Below are positions 1 through 7,961 of a stretch of DNA of 64,000 nt, one piece after another. Source of the stretch: Gluconacetobacter tumulisoli (GTDB lineage: Bacteria; Pseudomonadota; Alphaproteobacteria; Acetobacterales; Acetobacteraceae); assembly GCF_014174155.1 (NCBI RefSeq), contig NZ_JABEQM010000006.1:124001-188000 (forward strand), read 5' to 3'. Numbering within the stretch: the first letter of the stretch is position 1; each line of letters begins with the position of its first letter. The notes under the pieces are model-generated. The model ran no database searches. It saw only the letters and a list, made by a program, of their open reading frames with translations, and was not told the origin of the DNA. Made by a program: the position numbers and the translations under genes.

Positions 1-353
1 TTTCCAAATCAAACGCTTAGACGAGTTTCCGGTTTCCGGATGTCAGCTTTTCAGGCCGTGTCGCCCGACCATGCCCGACCATGCCCGACCATGCCCGACC
101 TGCTCGCCCCTGCGGCGCGGGCAGTTCAATGGGATAATGTCGGCAGGAATGTGGCACGGGCCGGGATCATTACGGTCACACGCATGGGACGTTCCGATAC
201 GAAAACCACCATCCAGGCGGCCGCGCACTCGGCCCTTGACCGGGACCGACGGGAAAGGCAGAAAGGCGCGCAAAGACAACGGATCGCGGACGCGCGCCGG
301 AACGTTCAGCCAGTTTTTTCTTCCGTGATAAAGTCAGGCTTTATCGCAGAGTT
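1..353. other. Gene-poor left edge
   Basis: I see no convincing protein gene here. The one open frame (about 40-363) runs into the tRNA, has no family signature and looks like a GC-rich chance frame. Visible structure is limited to a 10-bp tandem repeat at 61-100 and a perfect 7-bp inverted repeat (327-333 with 339-345) just before the tRNA. Confidence 0.6.
61..100. repeat. Short tandem repeat, four 10-bp units
   Basis: Three exact copies of ATGCCCGACC lie head to tail (71-100), preceded by a copy differing in its first two bases (61-70). The unit length is not a multiple of three and no gene is supported across it. It looks like a slippage-prone microrepeat of unknown role. Confidence 0.8.
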
Positions 354-428
354 GCCGGGTTAGCACAGCGGTAGTGCAGCGGTTTTGTAAACCGAAGGCC
401 GGGGGTTCAAATCCCTCACCCGGCACCA
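354..428 (+). tRNA. tRNA-Thr (anticodon TGT)
   Basis: The sequence folds as a full cloverleaf. The 7-bp acceptor is GCCGGGT with ACCCGGC, the D arm GCAC/GTGC, the anticodon loop TTTGTAA with anticodon TGT, and the T arm contains TTCAAAT. The 3' CCA is encoded (426-428). The TGT anticodon reads ACA and, by wobble, other threonine codons. A 7-bp inverted repeat lies eight bases upstream and may overlap the promoter or 5' leader. Confidence 0.95.
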
Positions 429-549
429 GAACGCCGATGTTCCAAATGGCCCGACATAACGGCCGATTTTCGGTCGACCTGATGGCGCCCCGGTTCTCGG
501 ACCGCCTGTTTCCTGTTAGGACAAAGGTGGCGCTGGCGGGTCATGGGCA

Positions 550-2355
550 ATGACTGACATATCATTCGAAAACAGGAAAATTGCGCACGCGCTGGTCTTC
601 GTGCTGGCTGCGGCCTGCGCGTTCATCAGCGTCACCTGGACCAAGCATGTGGGCGGGGTTGCCACGATCTGGCCCGCCAATGCCATTATCGTGGTCGCGA
701 TGCTGCGGTCGCCCCGATCAGACGGTCGTCTTTACGCTCTGGCGCTGTGCGTGATGACGGCCCTGATCAATATCGGGGACAATCGCCCCTGGGGTGTCGT
801 CCTGGGATTTTCCCTGGCCAATGTGATCGAGGTCGCATTGGCGGCCGGGTTGGTCCGCAGGATCAGTCCGATCGTGAATTTCTTCGAGCAGCCGGGATGG
901 GCGTTTCGTTTTGCGATCGCGATCTTCGCCGCGGTCGCCTGTTCCGCCGCCATCGCGGGGGGCGCTCTGGCCATCGGCGAAGGCCACGCCTGGCTGGGGG
1001 GCAGCATATTCTGGGGCATGTCGCACCTGCCTGGCCTGCTGATCATCGTGCCTATGCTCCTGGCGCTCTCTCCCGGCCGCGACAGGCTGCGGCTTGCGAC
1101 CGCCGGACCGCATCGGGCGACCACACTGATCCTGATGATCTTCGTCGCCGCGACGTCCGTCGGGGTGTTCGCGCAATCCCGCTACCCTGTCCAGTTTCTG
1201 ATCCTGCCGCCTCTTCTGCTGGCGACGTATCATCTCAATGCCAAAGGGGCTGCGCTGTCGGTGGCCATCGTCGCGGTAATCGGCAGTTTCTTCACCCTGA
1301 CCAAAACCGGGCCGCTGATGCTGGTTCATGGTCCCGCCGCGACGAAGATCTATATTTTCCAGCTCTACCTGGCGACCATCTTCTTCTGCGCGCTGCCACT
1401 GGGCGCCGTGCTGACCCAGCGTGACCAGAAGACAAATCTGGCGGAACAGCGCTTCCAGGATTTCCGGCATCTGGCCGACCGGGTCGGTGACGTGCTGTTC
1501 CGTGCCGATGCTGCGGGCCGGTGGCGTTACCTGAACCCTGCCTATGCGCAGATGTCCGGCTTCGACGTCAGCAGCAGGCTGGGCCAGCCCGTTTTGGACG
1601 ATATCGTGCCCGAAGACCGGCCGGCCCTCGCCCGGGCCCAGGCCGAACTGACCGACGGAACCCGGGACGAGATCAGGCTGGTCGTCAGCATTCACCGCCG
1701 GGACGGTACCATCCGTCATGTCGAAATCCTGGCCTACCGGCTGGACGAAGGGGACGGGTTCGGCGGCCTGATCCGCGACGTGACCGACCAGCTGACGCTC
1801 GATGAGCAGAACCGGCAGATCGCCGCAGCCTATGAAACCGCCGCCAATACCGATGAACTGACGACATTGCCCAATCGTCGCGCGTTCTTTCAGGCGCTTG
1901 GCGTCCATCTGACGGATGGGACTGCGTCCGCCGGCCTGACCGTCGCGCTGTTCGACCTCGACCATTTCAAGCACGTCAATGACCAGTACGGCCATCCGGC
2001 CGGGGATGCCGTGCTGCGCCATATCGCCCTGACCGTCCGTGCGGCGGTGCGCGAGAGGGACATGGTCGCCCGGATCGGCGGGGAAGAGTTCGCGATCCTG
2101 ATCGTGGGCGACGGCCATAAGCAGGCCGTCGCCTTGGCGCGCCGGATCGTGCGTGCCGTCTCGGCGGATTCGATCGTCCTGCCGGACGGCGCGACGATCC
2201 GGGTCACGATCAGCATGGGCCTCGCCACCCGCATGGACCGCGAGGACCGGGACCTGCTGATCTCCCGGGCGGACCAGGCGCTCTATGCTGCGAAGCGTGC
2301 GGGACGCAATCGTCTCCAGATGGCCTCCGTGCCCTCCACTCAGGTTCTGCTCTGA
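550..2355 (+). CDS. Membrane diguanylate cyclase, MASE1-PAS-GGDEF
   Basis: A 601-residue sensor protein expected to make cyclic di-GMP from two GTP at the inner membrane. Roughly residues 10-300 form a multi-helix hydrophobic sensor of MASE1 type. A PAS-like domain follows at about 305-420 (DFRHLADRVGDVLFRAD). The GGDEF domain fills the C-terminus, with an intact active-site loop GGEEF at 510-514. The inhibitory I-site RERD (501-504) sits five residues before it, so both activity and product feedback are expected. No EAL domain is present. The ATG at 550 is chosen because an earlier ATG at 543 is out of frame. The signal sensed cannot be read from the sequence, and no obvious target gene is adjacent. 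Confidence 0.92.
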   Translation: MTDISFENRKIAHALVFVLAAACAFISVTWTKHVGGVATIWPANAIIVVAMLRSPRSDGRLYALALCVMTALINIGDNRPWGVVLGFSLANVIEVALAAGLVRRISPIVNFFEQPGWAFRFAIAIFAAVACSAAIAGGALAIGEGHAWLGGSIFWGMSHLPGLLIIVPMLLALSPGRDRLRLATAGPHRATTLILMIFVAATSVGVFAQSRYPVQFLILPPLLLATYHLNAKGAALSVAIVAVIGSFFTLTKTGPLMLVHGPAATKIYIFQLYLATIFFCALPLGAVLTQRDQKTNLAEQRFQDFRHLADRVGDVLFRADAAGRWRYLNPAYAQMSGFDVSSRLGQPVLDDIVPEDRPALARAQAELTDGTRDEIRLVVSIHRRDGTIRHVEILAYRLDEGDGFGGLIRDVTDQLTLDEQNRQIAAAYETAANTDELTTLPNRRAFFQALGVHLTDGTASAGLTVALFDLDHFKHVNDQYGHPAGDAVLRHIALTVRAAVRERDMVARIGGEEFAILIVGDGHKQAVALARRIVRAVSADSIVLPDGATIRVTISMGLATRMDREDRDLLISRADQALYAAKRAGRNRLQMASVPSTQVLL

Positions 2356-2372
2356 ACACCTCCCGTCCCGGA

Positions 2373-3059
2373 TCAGAGCAACCCGGATTGCCGGAAGCTG
2401 GTGGATGCTCCGTTGCCGACGATGATGTGGTCGCGGATCGACAGGCCCAGTACGGTCGCGATCTGTTCCAGCCGGCGAGTCATCGCAATATCCTCGCGTG
2501 AAGGCATCGGATTCCATCCCGGATGGTTGTGGACCAGAATCAGTTCGCGCGCTTTCAGCCGGATGGCGCGCCGCATGACCTCGCGCGGGTAGACCGGGGT
2601 ATGGTCGACCGTCCCACGCGCCAGCACCTCGTCCGAGATCAGGCGGGCCTGATGGTCCAGGAACAGCACCCGGAACTGCTCGACATCGTCCCGCGCCAGG
2701 GCAGCCTGAAGATAGGACATCAGCGCAGCGTGGCACGACAGCACGTTTCCCTGGCTGATCCGTGCCCGCATCAGGCGTATCGCCGCCTCGCGCAGCAGCA
2801 GGATGGCAACGCTGACCGGCACCTTGCCCTCGACCGCCGCCGCCAGATCCTCCGGGTCGGCGGCGAGAAGGCCACCGACCGTTCCGAAACGGGCCAGCAA
2901 CCGGCCGGCAACGCGCGGGCGATCGGCGCTGGCAGGCAGGGCCAGGGACAGGATCGCAGTCATCAGCGTCATGTCATCCAGTTCGTCCCCCGTACCCGCC
3001 AGGATCGCGGCGCGGGCGGGATCGGTCGCGTCCGGGGGGATCCGCGGGGCCGTCGTCAT
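2373..3059 (-). CDS. radC: RadC/JAB-domain protein, intact metal site
   Basis: A 228-residue RadC-family protein, the usual length. An N-terminal helix-hairpin-helix-like part is followed by the JAB/MPN domain. The metal signature is complete: His177-Asn-His179-Pro, then PSRED with the downstream Asp, so it could be a zinc-dependent JAMM hydrolase. The biological role of RadC is unsettled; the old DNA-repair label is not well supported experimentally. It is convergent with the cyclase gene and divergent from the HAD phosphatase gene. A second RadC-like gene lacking the histidines lies at 3947-4681, just beyond the phosphatase. Confidence 0.9.
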   Translation of the reverse strand: MTTAPRIPPDATDPARAAILAGTGDELDDMTLMTAILSLALPASADRPRVAGRLLARFGTVGGLLAADPEDLAAAVEGKVPVSVAILLLREAAIRLMRARISQGNVLSCHAALMSYLQAALARDDVEQFRVLFLDHQARLISDEVLARGTVDHTPVYPREVMRRAIRLKARELILVHNHPGWNPMPSREDIAMTRRLEQIATVLGLSIRDHIIVGNGASTSFRQSGLL

Positions 3060-3184
3060 GCGCCCTGCCCCGCCTGCGGCGTGCCTGTCCGGCGGGACAC
3101 GGGATCGTGGCGCGGGGCAGGTCGCATCCGCGTGCCGGCATTGCTATAGATGGACCTCATGGAGCCCGAAGGACCATAACCCGC

Positions 3185-3931
3185 ATGAATTTTCTGTCGT
3201 CCCTGAGCCATCGCGATGCTGTTCTTCTCGATCTTGATGGCACCATCGTTGATTCGCGTGCTGGAATTATTGGCTCTCTACACGACTCGCTGCGTGATCT
3301 TGGCCATGAACCCGATCCGAAGGAAGACCTGACCTGGGTGGTCGGCCCCCCGCTGCACGATCTGGTCGCCCGCGTCCTGGAGCATTACGGCGACGACCGC
3401 GCCGAGGAAGCCGTAAAGCTGTACCGCTATCATTACGAGCGGCGCGGCATGCATCGCAGCCCTGTCTTCCCGGGCATGCAGGACGTCATCGAGAGCGTGG
3501 TCGCATCCGGAGCGCGGCTGTTCCTCGCGACCTCCAAGCCCGTGCATCTTGCGCGCGCGATTCTCGACCTGCGGGGGCTGACCAAATATTTCACGGCTTT
3601 GTATGGCGCCCGGCCCGACGATAGCGGCGCCGAGAAACCGGAACTGATCGCGGATCTGCTGCGCGAACACGCCATCCCGACCAATCGCGCGGTCATGGTC
3701 GGCGACCGCCGGTTCGATATCAGCGGCGCGCATGCGAACCATATCCGCGCGCTGGGCGTGCTGTGGGGCTATGGCGGCGAGACCGAACTGACCGAAGCCG
3801 GCGCGGACGGGCTGGTCAACGATCCCGGCGAGCTTCTGGCCGCCATCCGCGATCAGCTTGCCGCGACCCGCCTGCATGCGGGGACCGTCGTGCATGGCAT
3901 GCCCCCGGCCGACGAACAGGAAACCGTCTGA
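3185..3931 (+). CDS. HAD hydrolase, phosphoglycolate-phosphatase-like
   Basis: A 248-residue HAD-superfamily phosphatase. Motif I is DLDGT at residues 16-20 (nucleophile Asp16, acid/base Asp18). Motif II is near LATSKP and motifs III/IV near KPELIADLL and MVGDRRFDI, with a helical cap of the Gph type. The likely substrate class is small phosphate monoesters such as 2-phosphoglycolate, but related HADs are promiscuous. The start at 3185 follows a GAAGGA ribosome site; upstream in-frame codons reach into the radC promoter region. It sits between two radC-type genes, being divergent from one and convergent with the other. Confidence 0.85.
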   Translation: MNFLSSLSHRDAVLLDLDGTIVDSRAGIIGSLHDSLRDLGHEPDPKEDLTWVVGPPLHDLVARVLEHYGDDRAEEAVKLYRYHYERRGMHRSPVFPGMQDVIESVVASGARLFLATSKPVHLARAILDLRGLTKYFTALYGARPDDSGAEKPELIADLLREHAIPTNRAVMVGDRRFDISGAHANHIRALGVLWGYGGETELTEAGADGLVNDPGELLAAIRDQLAATRLHAGTVVHGMPPADEQETV

Positions 3932-3946
3932 ACGGATATCGTGCCC

Positions 3947-4681
3947 TTATAGTCGTCGTTCCTGCCGCAGGCTGATCCACCGGCCCCGGCCGAGCAGGAG
4001 ATGATCCTGCACGGTCAGTGACAATGTCTGGGCATGATGGGAGATCGCCTGCATCAGGACGGTGTCGCGATCGATCTGCCCGGGCGACGGCGGCCAGGAG
4101 GAGGCGATGCGAACGCCGACGAACGCGGTGGCGTGGACGTCCAGGGCCCGCAGCAGGATATGGCGCTGGAGAGCGTCCAGTTCGCCGCCATCCAGCGTGG
4201 CAGGCAGCGGTTCGTCGGCGATGACGTGGTTGCCACTGTCCAGGAACAGGATCCGCAACTGCCCCGGCGGCGCATCGGCCAGCATGATGTCGCAATAGGT
4301 CATCACGGCGTCCCAGTCCCCGACATGCGCGCGCGTGACCGGCTCCTGTCGGGACAGGCAGGCCGCGGCGCATGCGGGCAGCATCAGTGGCAGGGCGGTC
4401 CCGTCGGTCAGGCCCGCTCCATGCAGCGCGTCGGACGATGCCGACAAAAGGGCCGCCAGGCTGCCGAACCGGTTGATCAGTGCCTTGGCCATCGGCTTGG
4501 TATCGCGTCGGGGAATGCCGTAGAACAGCAGCATCTCGACGATTTCGTAGTCGGCGAGCGAGGCCGCGCCCGCCGTCAGCACCCGTGTGCGCATGCGGGC
4601 CCGGTGTCCCTGCGGGCCGGTATCCCTGAACGGCACATCCCGCGGAGGTACCGTCGCCCCATTCCCGCCCCGTCGTGCCAT
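3947..4681 (-). CDS. RadC-like paralogue with a degenerate JAMM site
   Basis: This 244-residue protein aligns with RadC along its length. It has an N-terminal segment with GIPRRDTKPMAKALINRFGS, the strand LRILFLDSGNHVIADE, and the end QDHLLLGRGRWISLRQ. At the place where RadC has His-x-His-Pro it carries Arg191-Ile-Ala-Ser-Ser. Both metal histidines are therefore missing, while the downstream Asp (204) is kept. It is predicted to bind no zinc there and to be catalytically dead in the JAMM sense. The reading frame is intact, so it is a diverged paralogue rather than a broken gene. It is divergent from the uvrD gene, and the short gap to it (4682-4754) should hold both promoters. Confidence 0.8.
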   Translation of the reverse strand: MARRGGNGATVPPRDVPFRDTGPQGHRARMRTRVLTAGAASLADYEIVEMLLFYGIPRRDTKPMAKALINRFGSLAALLSASSDALHGAGLTDGTALPLMLPACAAACLSRQEPVTRAHVGDWDAVMTYCDIMLADAPPGQLRILFLDSGNHVIADEPLPATLDGGELDALQRHILLRALDVHATAFVGVRIASSWPPSPGQIDRDTVLMQAISHHAQTLSLTVQDHLLLGRGRWISLRQERRL

Positions 4682-4754
4682 CCTTCCCCCTGTTTCGTGT
4701 GCGACGTGCGCCCACGTGCTTGGTCATAGCCCCGGGACGCCCTATACGGAAATC

Positions 4755-6980
4755 GTGACCCAGACCCCTTCCCCCTTTTCCGATGGTCCCGATTACCTCC
4801 AGCGGCTGAATCCCGAACAGCGGACGGCGATCGAGACGACGGATGGCCCGTTGCTGGTCCTTGCCGGCGCCGGGACCGGCAAGACGCGCGTTCTGACGAC
4901 GCGATTCGCCCATATCCTGCTGTCCGGCCGGGCGCGGCCGAACCAGATCCTGGCCGTCACCTTCACCAACAAGGCCGCGCGCGAAATGCGCGAGCGTGTC
5001 GGCGCCCTGCTGGGCACGCCGGTCGAAGGGCTGTGGCTGGGGACGTTCCACGCCCTGTGCGCGCGGATGCTGCGCCGGCACGCGGAATATGTCGGCCTGA
5101 CCAGCGGATTCACCATCCTGGATACCGACGACCAGCTTCGCCTGCTGAAGCAGGTCATGGAGCCCTACCGCATCGACACAAAACGCTGGCCGCCCCAGGG
5201 CATCCTGGGCGTGATCCAGCGCTGGAAGGATCGCGGCCTGACGCCCGCGCGGGTGACCCCGGCCGAGGACAGCGATTTCGCCGGCGGAAAGTGCCGCGCG
5301 ATCTACACCGACTACCAGACCCGGCTGGCGCAGCTCAACGCCTGCGATTTCGGCGACCTGATGCTGCATATGACCGAGATCATGCGCACCCGTCCGGACG
5401 TGCTCTCGCAATATCACCGGTTCTTCCGCTATATCCTGGTAGACGAGTACCAGGACACGAACACCATCCAGTATCTGTGGCTGCGCCTGCTGGCCCAGCG
5501 CGAAGGTCAGCCCGCAAATATCTGCTGCGTGGGCGACGACGACCAGTCGATCTATTCCTGGCGCGGGGCGGAGGTCGAGAACATCCTGCGCTTCGAACGC
5601 GATTTTCCCGGCGCCGCCGTCGTGCGGCTGGAACGCAACTATCGTTCGACCGTGCAGATCCTGGGCGCTGCCTCCGGACTGATCGCCCATAACGACGGGC
5701 GCCTGGGCAAGACGCTGCGTCCGGGACGCGACGACGCGACGGGCGAGAAGGTCCGGGTCGTCTCGGTCTGGGATTCGGACGACGAGGCCCGCATGGTTGG
5801 CGAGGAAATCGAGCGCGCGCGCGCCGGCGGCCATTCCCTGTCGGAAATCGCGATCCTGGTGCGCGCCGGTTTCCAGACCCGGGCGTTCGAGGAACGGCTG
5901 ATCACGCTGGGCATCCCCTACCGGGTGGTGGGTGGATTGCGCTTTTACGAACGTGCCGAAATCCGCGACGCGCTGGCCTATATGCGGGTGCTGAACCAGC
6001 CAGCGGATGATCTGGCGTTCGAGCGGATCATCAACGTGCCCCGGCGCGGCATCGGCGCCGCCGCGATGCAGAAATTCCACCTGGCCGCGCGGGAACGCCA
6101 GATGCCCCTGGCCGCAGCGGTCATGGACATGATCGCGCGCGGTGAACTGAAGGGACGCGCCCGCGAACAGATGACCGCCCTGATGTCATGCCTCGCCCGG
6201 GGACGCGACGCGCTGCCGCGCGAAGGCCAGGTCGTGGTGGTCGAAACCCTGCTGGAGGAAAGCGGCTACATCGACATGTGGAAGGCCGATACCTCGCCCG
6301 AGGCCCCCGGACGGCTGGACAATCTGAAGGAACTGGTCCGCGCGCTGGCCGATTTCGAAAGCCTGGCCGGCTTCCTGGAACATGTCGCCCTGGTCATGGA
6401 GAACGAGGAGAATGCCGGTGCCGAGCGCGCCAGCATCATGACCCTGCACGGGGCGAAGGGCCTGGAATTCGACACTGTCTTCCTGCCAGGATGGGAGGAA
6501 GGCGTCTTCCCGTCCCAGCGCACCCTGGACGAGGGCGGGCTGAAGGGGCTGGAGGAAGAACGGCGCCTGGCCTATGTCGGCATTACCCGCGCCCGGCACC
6601 GCGCCATCATCAGCCATGCCGCCAACCGCCGGATCTACGGCAACTGGCAATCGGCGATTCCCAGCCGGTTCATCGACGAACTGCCATCCGAACATGTCAC
6701 CCTGACAGGCGCCGCGGCGCAGGCCCGCCAGCGGGGGCATGGGCACGTCCCGGTCTTTGCCTCCGCCTTCCCCGTCATGGCGCGACGACCCCGCGTGACG
6801 GATGTGGCGGATGGCGGCGCCACCACCCCGGAACGGGGCATCGCCGTCGGAACCCGGGTGTTCCACCAGAAATTCGGATACGGAACGGTCTCCTCCAAGG
6901 ATGGAAACCGGCTGGAGGTCGCCTTCGAGAAAGCCGGCCTGAAACGCGTCCTCGATACTTTTATTGAGAAAACATCATGA
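4755..6980 (+). CDS. uvrD: UvrD/PcrA-type DNA helicase (SF1)
   Basis: An ATP-dependent 3'-5' DNA helicase of 741 residues, acting in nucleotide excision or mismatch repair and in clearing stalled complexes. The Walker A motif GAGTGKT lies near residue 40. DEYQDTN and DDDQSIYSWRGA are motifs II/III, LERNYRS is motif IV, and TLHGAKGLEFDTVFLPGWEEGVFP and RRLAYVGITRAR are motifs V/VI. The C-terminal 45 residues (RVFHQKFGYGTV onward) form the Tudor-like tail of PcrA/UvrD. I start at GTG 4755 (reading VTQTPSPF), because the frame further upstream overlaps the divergent radC-like gene and has no family similarity. The stop overlaps the prmA start as ATGA, implying translational coupling. Confidence 0.93.
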   Translation: MTQTPSPFSDGPDYLQRLNPEQRTAIETTDGPLLVLAGAGTGKTRVLTTRFAHILLSGRARPNQILAVTFTNKAAREMRERVGALLGTPVEGLWLGTFHALCARMLRRHAEYVGLTSGFTILDTDDQLRLLKQVMEPYRIDTKRWPPQGILGVIQRWKDRGLTPARVTPAEDSDFAGGKCRAIYTDYQTRLAQLNACDFGDLMLHMTEIMRTRPDVLSQYHRFFRYILVDEYQDTNTIQYLWLRLLAQREGQPANICCVGDDDQSIYSWRGAEVENILRFERDFPGAAVVRLERNYRSTVQILGAASGLIAHNDGRLGKTLRPGRDDATGEKVRVVSVWDSDDEARMVGEEIERARAGGHSLSEIAILVRAGFQTRAFEERLITLGIPYRVVGGLRFYERAEIRDALAYMRVLNQPADDLAFERIINVPRRGIGAAAMQKFHLAARERQMPLAAAVMDMIARGELKGRAREQMTALMSCLARGRDALPREGQVVVVETLLEESGYIDMWKADTSPEAPGRLDNLKELVRALADFESLAGFLEHVALVMENEENAGAERASIMTLHGAKGLEFDTVFLPGWEEGVFPSQRTLDEGGLKGLEEERRLAYVGITRARHRAIISHAANRRIYGNWQSAIPSRFIDELPSEHVTLTGAAAQARQRGHGHVPVFASAFPVMARRPRVTDVADGGATTPERGIAVGTRVFHQKFGYGTVSSKDGNRLEVAFEKAGLKRVLDTFIEKTS

Positions 6981-7885
6981 CAAGACTGACCCGTCGGCAT
7001 GCGACGGAACTGGAAACCATTTCCGTCACCGTGCCGGCCGAGGCCGTCGAGGCCTACGAGGACGCCCTGGCCGTTGTCTGCACGACGATCGGCATCTTCG
7101 AAATGGATGACAGCCAGCTCTTCTGGCGGGTGGAAGGCGTTCGGGACGCCGGTTATGGCGAGGTCGAACTGACCGGCGCCCTCGCTCTTGCCGCCGCCGT
7201 GACCGGTCATGGAGCCACGCTGGACCGGACCCGGACCGAGGCCGAGGGCTGGCTGGCCCGCACCTACGAATCCTTTCCCGAACAAACGGTCGGACAGCGT
7301 TTCGCGGTACGCGGCACGCATCTGGATCGGTCGGTCTCATCACGCCGCATCACCATCACGCTGGACGCGGGCGTCGCCTTCGGGTCCGGGGAACACGGGT
7401 CGACCCGCGGTTGCCTTCGCGCGCTGGAAACGGTCGCCCATCGCCGTCCGCGTCGGATCCTGGACATGGGCTGCGGTTCGGGCATCCTGGCCATGGCGGC
7501 GGCCGCCCTGCTGCATCGCCCGGTCCTGGCGATCGATATCGAACCCTGGTCCGTCCGCACCACGGCGCGAAACGCGGAACTGAACGGGCTGGGTCCCCTG
7601 ATCGACGCCCGCCTGGGCAATGGCTGGCGGACGCCTGGGCTATCCCGCCGCGCGCCGTTCGACCTGGTGTTCGCCAACATCCTGGCCCGCCCGCTATGCC
7701 TGATGGCGCAGGATCTGGCCTTGCACCTGGCACCCGGCGGGACGGCCATCCTGGCCGGGTTGCTGAACAGCCAGGCCGGAATGGTCCTGGCTGCCCACCG
7801 GCGGCAGGGCCTGGTCCTGGAACGCCGCCTGAACGAGGGCGACTGGACGACGCTGGTCCTGCGCAAGGCGTCCAGCCCTGCATAA
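6977..7885 (+). CDS. prmA: Ribosomal protein L11 methyltransferase
   Basis: A 302-residue SAM-dependent methyltransferase that trimethylates lysines and the N-terminus of ribosomal protein L11. The SAM loop LDMGCGSG sits near residue 163, preceded by the PrmA-specific AFGSGEHGSTRGCL. The substrate/active motif FANILARPL follows, close to the NILA.PL pattern of the family. The N-terminal 110 residues form the L11-recognition domain. It overlaps uvrD by four bases (ATGA), so the two are probably one transcript. Confidence 0.92.
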   Translation: MTRLTRRHATELETISVTVPAEAVEAYEDALAVVCTTIGIFEMDDSQLFWRVEGVRDAGYGEVELTGALALAAAVTGHGATLDRTRTEAEGWLARTYESFPEQTVGQRFAVRGTHLDRSVSSRRITITLDAGVAFGSGEHGSTRGCLRALETVAHRRPRRILDMGCGSGILAMAAAALLHRPVLAIDIEPWSVRTTARNAELNGLGPLIDARLGNGWRTPGLSRRAPFDLVFANILARPLCLMAQDLALHLAPGGTAILAGLLNSQAGMVLAAHRRQGLVLERRLNEGDWTTLVLRKASSPA

Positions 7886-7961
7886 AGCTGTTCGGATATT
7901 TAATCTGACTTGCGAATATCGACCGATAAAATTCTGTCTTTGAACGATAAAGGACAATGAC

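Noticed and set aside
40-363. Open frame before the tRNA
   Set aside because: It overlaps the tRNA start, has no ribosome site and no homology-like pattern.
718-2736. Long minus-strand open frame opposite the diguanylate cyclase
   Set aside because: It mirrors a well-supported GGDEF gene, has low-complexity Arg/Gly/Pro composition and no family motif. High-GC DNA commonly gives such shadows.
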